Positions 37,912 through 39,855 of a stretch of DNA of 39,855 nt are shown here, piece by piece. Every line of letters starts with the position of its first letter. Positions within the stretch are counted from its first letter, which is position 1. Both the position numbers and the translations under genes were made by a program. Location of the stretch: NCBI RefSeq assembly GCF_001562425.1, contig NZ_LOED01000022.1, positions 1-39,855 on the forward strand. The letters run 5' to 3'. This stretch comes from Fervidicola ferrireducens. Lineage in GTDB: Bacteria > Bacillota > Thermosediminibacteria > Thermosediminibacterales > Thermosediminibacteraceae. The notes beneath the pieces were generated by a model, which saw only the letters and a list, made by a program, of their open reading frames with translations, had not been told where the DNA came from and did no database searches.

Positions 37912-39639
37912 ATGACAAAAAATGGAAATGAAAAGCTAAGAAGATATATAGCCTTCGATCCGCTTCATGTAGAAGAATTTAAAAGAAAAACCTTGGGCAG
38001 CGGCTCGATAGGCGGTAAGGCTAAGGGATTTCTCTTTTCGAAGATACTGCTTGAGAAAAAAGAGGACGAAATTTTAACTAACGTGGTAATACCTCCGAGC
38101 TATTTTGTAGCAACCAGTGTGTACGAGGATTTTATGGAAAAAAATAGAATTTACAGGATACTGGAGGAGACACCCGACGATTTGGAGGGGATTCAAGCAG
38201 CCATTATGGGAGGAGATTTCCCTGATTATGTAAATGATTTTTTGAAAAACGTGATAAGCGTTATGGACTACCCGCTGGCGATAAGGTCATCTTCCATGCT
38301 AGAGGACAGCGTGAAATACTCTTTTGCAGGTAAATACTTCACCACGTTCATACCCAACAACGGAGACGAAAAGCAGAGGCTGCATCAGATAACTTATGCC
38401 ATAAAACAGGTTTATGCCAGCACGTTCGGGATAAATGCAGTGGTGTACAGGAAAAAACACGGCCTTGCAGAAGAAAAGATGGCGGTGATTATCCAGCAGC
38501 TTTTCGGAAAACAAAGGGGCGATGGTTTTTACCCGGAAATAGCGGGCGTCGGTTTTTCCCAGAATTACCGGCGTTTTACGGAGAGGATACGAAAGGAAGA
38601 CGGAGTCGTTCGCATGGTCTTCGGCCTGGGCACGAGGAGCACGAACAGGGGATACGCCAGGACCTTTTCACTTACGAATCTGGAACTGAGGCCGGAAGGA
38701 AACAACGTCCAGGAGATTGCCAAGTACTCCCAGGAGACCTTTGATATGCTCAACTTGAAGACGGGAAATTTGGAATCTTACAATATCAACGAGCGGCTTG
38801 ACCTGATACCGTATCACAGGAATTTCAATAAACTTTGTTCGCTCTTTTCCGCACACGAAAACGTGATAAAGGATATTCCACCTGTGATAACTTCCCTTGG
38901 ACCCGGGGAAAAACTCATTTTCACTTTTGACAGGTTCCCCTCGTACAAACCGCGGTTCTTCAAATTGATGAAATTTCTTTTTTCGGTGCTCGAGGATGCA
39001 ATGGGGATTGCGGTCGATGTGGAGTGGGCGTACGAGCCGGAAGACCCAAAGTTTGCCCTGATTCAGGTAAGACCCCTGTCGAGCAAGGAAGAATACCGGA
39101 AGGTAAGGATTCCGGAAGGGATAAAAAAAGAGGAGATTATACTTGCCGGCGACCGTATGTTGACCAACGGTATGGTGCAGGGTGTAAGATTTTTGGTCTA
39201 CGTAGACCACGACGAATTTCACGCAAGCCCGGATAAATACGCCATCGCGAGGGAAGTGGGCAGGGTGAACGAGGCCCTTGCAGGAGAAAGGTACATCCTG
39301 GTGGGGCCGGGGCGGTGGGGCTCCAGCAACCCCATGCAGGGCGTTCCCGTAAACTATAATGAAATCTGCAACTGCGGAGTTCTGGTGGAGGTGGGGATTC
39401 AAAGGAAGAATTTTACGCCAGAGCTTTCCTACGGCACCCACTTTTTCGCCGATTTAGAGCTGGACGGCATTCTGTACATGCCCGTTTTCGACAACATCAA
39501 GACCAACATCATCAATTTCGATTGGTTCAGTAACGCCCCCAGAAAGGCCACCGGCCACAGGGCGGTCTGGATTTATGAGGGAGAATTCGATGTCTACCTG
39601 GACGGGGACAACATGAAAGGGGTTATAGTCAAAAAATGA
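37912..39639 (+). CDS. Stand-alone PEP/pyruvate-binding (PPDK N-terminal) domain protein
   Basis: 575 aa. Residues about 25-400 resemble the ATP-grasp-like nucleotide and PEP/pyruvate-binding domain of PEP synthase and pyruvate phosphate dikinase: GSIGGKAKGFLFSKILL, PLAIRSSSMLEDSVKYSFAGKYFT, VYASTFG, EKMAVIIQQLFG, and GIAVDVEWAYEPEDPKFALIQVRPL. The swivelling phosphohistidine domain and TIM-barrel catalytic domain are absent. Instead a C-terminal region of about 170 residues (GPGRWGSSNPMQGVPVNYNEI, THFFADLELDGILYMP) follows. It therefore cannot run a full PEP synthase cycle; it may be a phosphotransfer or kinase-like regulator. ATG 37912 has a GGGAGGTGG site. Confidence 0.85.
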   Translation: MTKNGNEKLRRYIAFDPLHVEEFKRKTLGSGSIGGKAKGFLFSKILLEKKEDEILTNVVIPPSYFVATSVYEDFMEKNRIYRILEETPDDLEGIQAAIMGGDFPDYVNDFLKNVISVMDYPLAIRSSSMLEDSVKYSFAGKYFTTFIPNNGDEKQRLHQITYAIKQVYASTFGINAVVYRKKHGLAEEKMAVIIQQLFGKQRGDGFYPEIAGVGFSQNYRRFTERIRKEDGVVRMVFGLGTRSTNRGYARTFSLTNLELRPEGNNVQEIAKYSQETFDMLNLKTGNLESYNINERLDLIPYHRNFNKLCSLFSAHENVIKDIPPVITSLGPGEKLIFTFDRFPSYKPRFFKLMKFLFSVLEDAMGIAVDVEWAYEPEDPKFALIQVRPLSSKEEYRKVRIPEGIKKEEIILAGDRMLTNGMVQGVRFLVYVDHDEFHASPDKYAIAREVGRVNEALAGERYILVGPGRWGSSNPMQGVPVNYNEICNCGVLVEVGIQRKNFTPELSYGTHFFADLELDGILYMPVFDNIKTNIINFDWFSNAPRKATGHRAVWIYEGEFDVYLDGDNMKGVIVKK

Positions 39640-39642
39640 AGA

Positions 39643-39680
39643 CGGGTTAAACAGGCACAAGCCTGATCAACCCGACTTTA
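39643..39680 (+). terminator. Probable terminator after the PEP/pyruvate-binding protein
   Basis: CGGGTT (39643-39648) pairs with AACCCG (39669-39674) around an inner CAGGC/GCCTG helix (39652-39665). The tail ACTTTACAAAAA is not a strong T-run. Confidence 0.5.
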
Positions 39681-39731
39681 CAAAAATCCCGCCAGAATGC
39701 CCCCGATTTTAATCGGGGGATGAATGGCGGC

Positions 39732-39775
39732 TTGCTATTCTTCTCCGGTTGTGTTATGATTTAAGCGAACCGGAG
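39732..39775 (+). promoter_or_regulatory. Transposon-gene promoter with ribosome site inside an inverted repeat
   Basis: TTGCTA (39732-39737) and TATGAT (39755-39760) with a 17-bp spacer. CTCCGGTT (39743-39750) and AACCGGAG (39768-39775) are perfect complements, and the right arm overlaps the CGGAGGAG ribosome site. A transcript from the native promoter (start near 39766) lacks the left arm and leaves the site free; read-through RNA from outside would mask it. Confidence 0.6.
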
Positions 39776-39785
39776 GAGATACTAT

Positions 39786-39855
39786 ATGCAGACAGTAACC
39801 CTCAAGGTAAAACTCCTATCCCCAAACAAAGGCAAACTGGAAAAGATGGTTCGAA
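39786..39855 (+). CDS. tnpB: TnpB-like protein, first 23 codons only
   Basis: The frame reads MQTVTLKVKLLSPNKGKLEK and runs off the window. The N-terminal beta-strand plus KGKLEKM pattern is typical of TnpB/OrfB starts, and it lies behind an IS200/IS605-type left end. A GGAGGAG site lies 8 nt before ATG 39786. Family is inferred from the start and context only. Confidence 0.6.
   Translation, partial: MQTVTLKVKLLSPNKGKLEKMVR

Larger units (their letters stand above)
39689..39855 (+). mobile_element. Left end of a second tnpB-type element, cut by the window
   Basis: An imperfect terminal hairpin: CCGCCA (39689-39694) with TGGCGG (39725-39730), enclosing a 9-bp perfect stem CCCCCGATT/AATCGGGGG (39700-39719). 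A promoter and a tnpB-like start codon follow. The hairpin differs in sequence from the left end of the element at 5.9 kb, so it is another family member. Confidence 0.65.

Overview
The window is from a low-to-mid GC, anaerobic, probably thermophilic Firmicute of the class Clostridia (Thermosediminibacterales/Thermoanaerobacterales-like). This is inferred from the tungsten-type aldehyde:ferredoxin oxidoreductase, the flavodiiron remnant, type III glutamine synthetase, GGAGG-type ribosome sites with frequent GTG/TTG starts, a CtsR operator, the ndoA toxin-antitoxin pair beside alr, and tnpB-only IS200/IS605-type elements. No rRNA, tRNA or CRISPR array was seen.

Layout. 1-5.9 kb: a decayed flavodiiron gene, then on the minus strand a MoaD-like/AOR pair and an ArsR regulator with a four-domain CoA-disulfide-reductase/rhodanese/TusA/DsrE fusion. 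5.9-7.3 kb: a tnpB element with a visible candidate omega RNA overlapping the tnpB 3' end, sitting against the arsR start. 7.4-18.3 kb: a type IV pilus operon (pilB, pilT, pilC, two major-type pilins, pilD, three minor pilin-like proteins, pilM, pilN, pilO). It is interrupted by a cyclic di-GMP-I riboswitch with an attached terminator between pilT and pilC, an unassigned folded segment between the two pilins, and the remnant of a third pilin. 18.4-22.1 kb, minus strand: glnN-nadE with a consensus promoter next to a long inverted repeat, and a CtsR-type hsp20 gene. 22.2-26.0 kb: acpS-nnr-alr-antitoxin-toxin in a tight plus-strand run. 26.1-28.9 kb: a class I amidotransferase-like hydrolase, an M55 D-aminopeptidase that appears to start at CTG, and an amidohydrolase. 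28.9-29.8 kb: an FMN riboswitch and ribU. 29.8-32.6 kb: tsaE-tsaB-rimI facing tsaD, with five DnaA boxes in the 102-bp gap between them. 32.8-36.9 kb: a GntR/FCD regulator and a five-gene iron-sulphur flavoprotein amine/imino-acid dehydrogenase operon. 36.9-39.9 kb: a DedA protein, an approximately 410-nt non-coding segment packed with strong inverted repeats, a stand-alone PEP/pyruvate-binding-domain protein, and the left end of a second tnpB element cut by the window edge.

How they fit together. The pilus genes make a full inner-membrane assembly and retraction machine whose pilin and platform part is placed under c-di-GMP control at the RNA level. The tsa genes make the t6A tRNA modification. 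acpS/nnr/alr/ndoAI is a common Firmicute housekeeping block. The most interesting unexplained items are the structured non-coding segment upstream of the PEP/pyruvate-binding protein (about 37441-37850), the folded spacer between the pilins (about 12241-12396), the DnaA-box cluster (31513-31607), and the mid-operon c-di-GMP switch. All function calls rest on reading motifs by eye; no database search was run.
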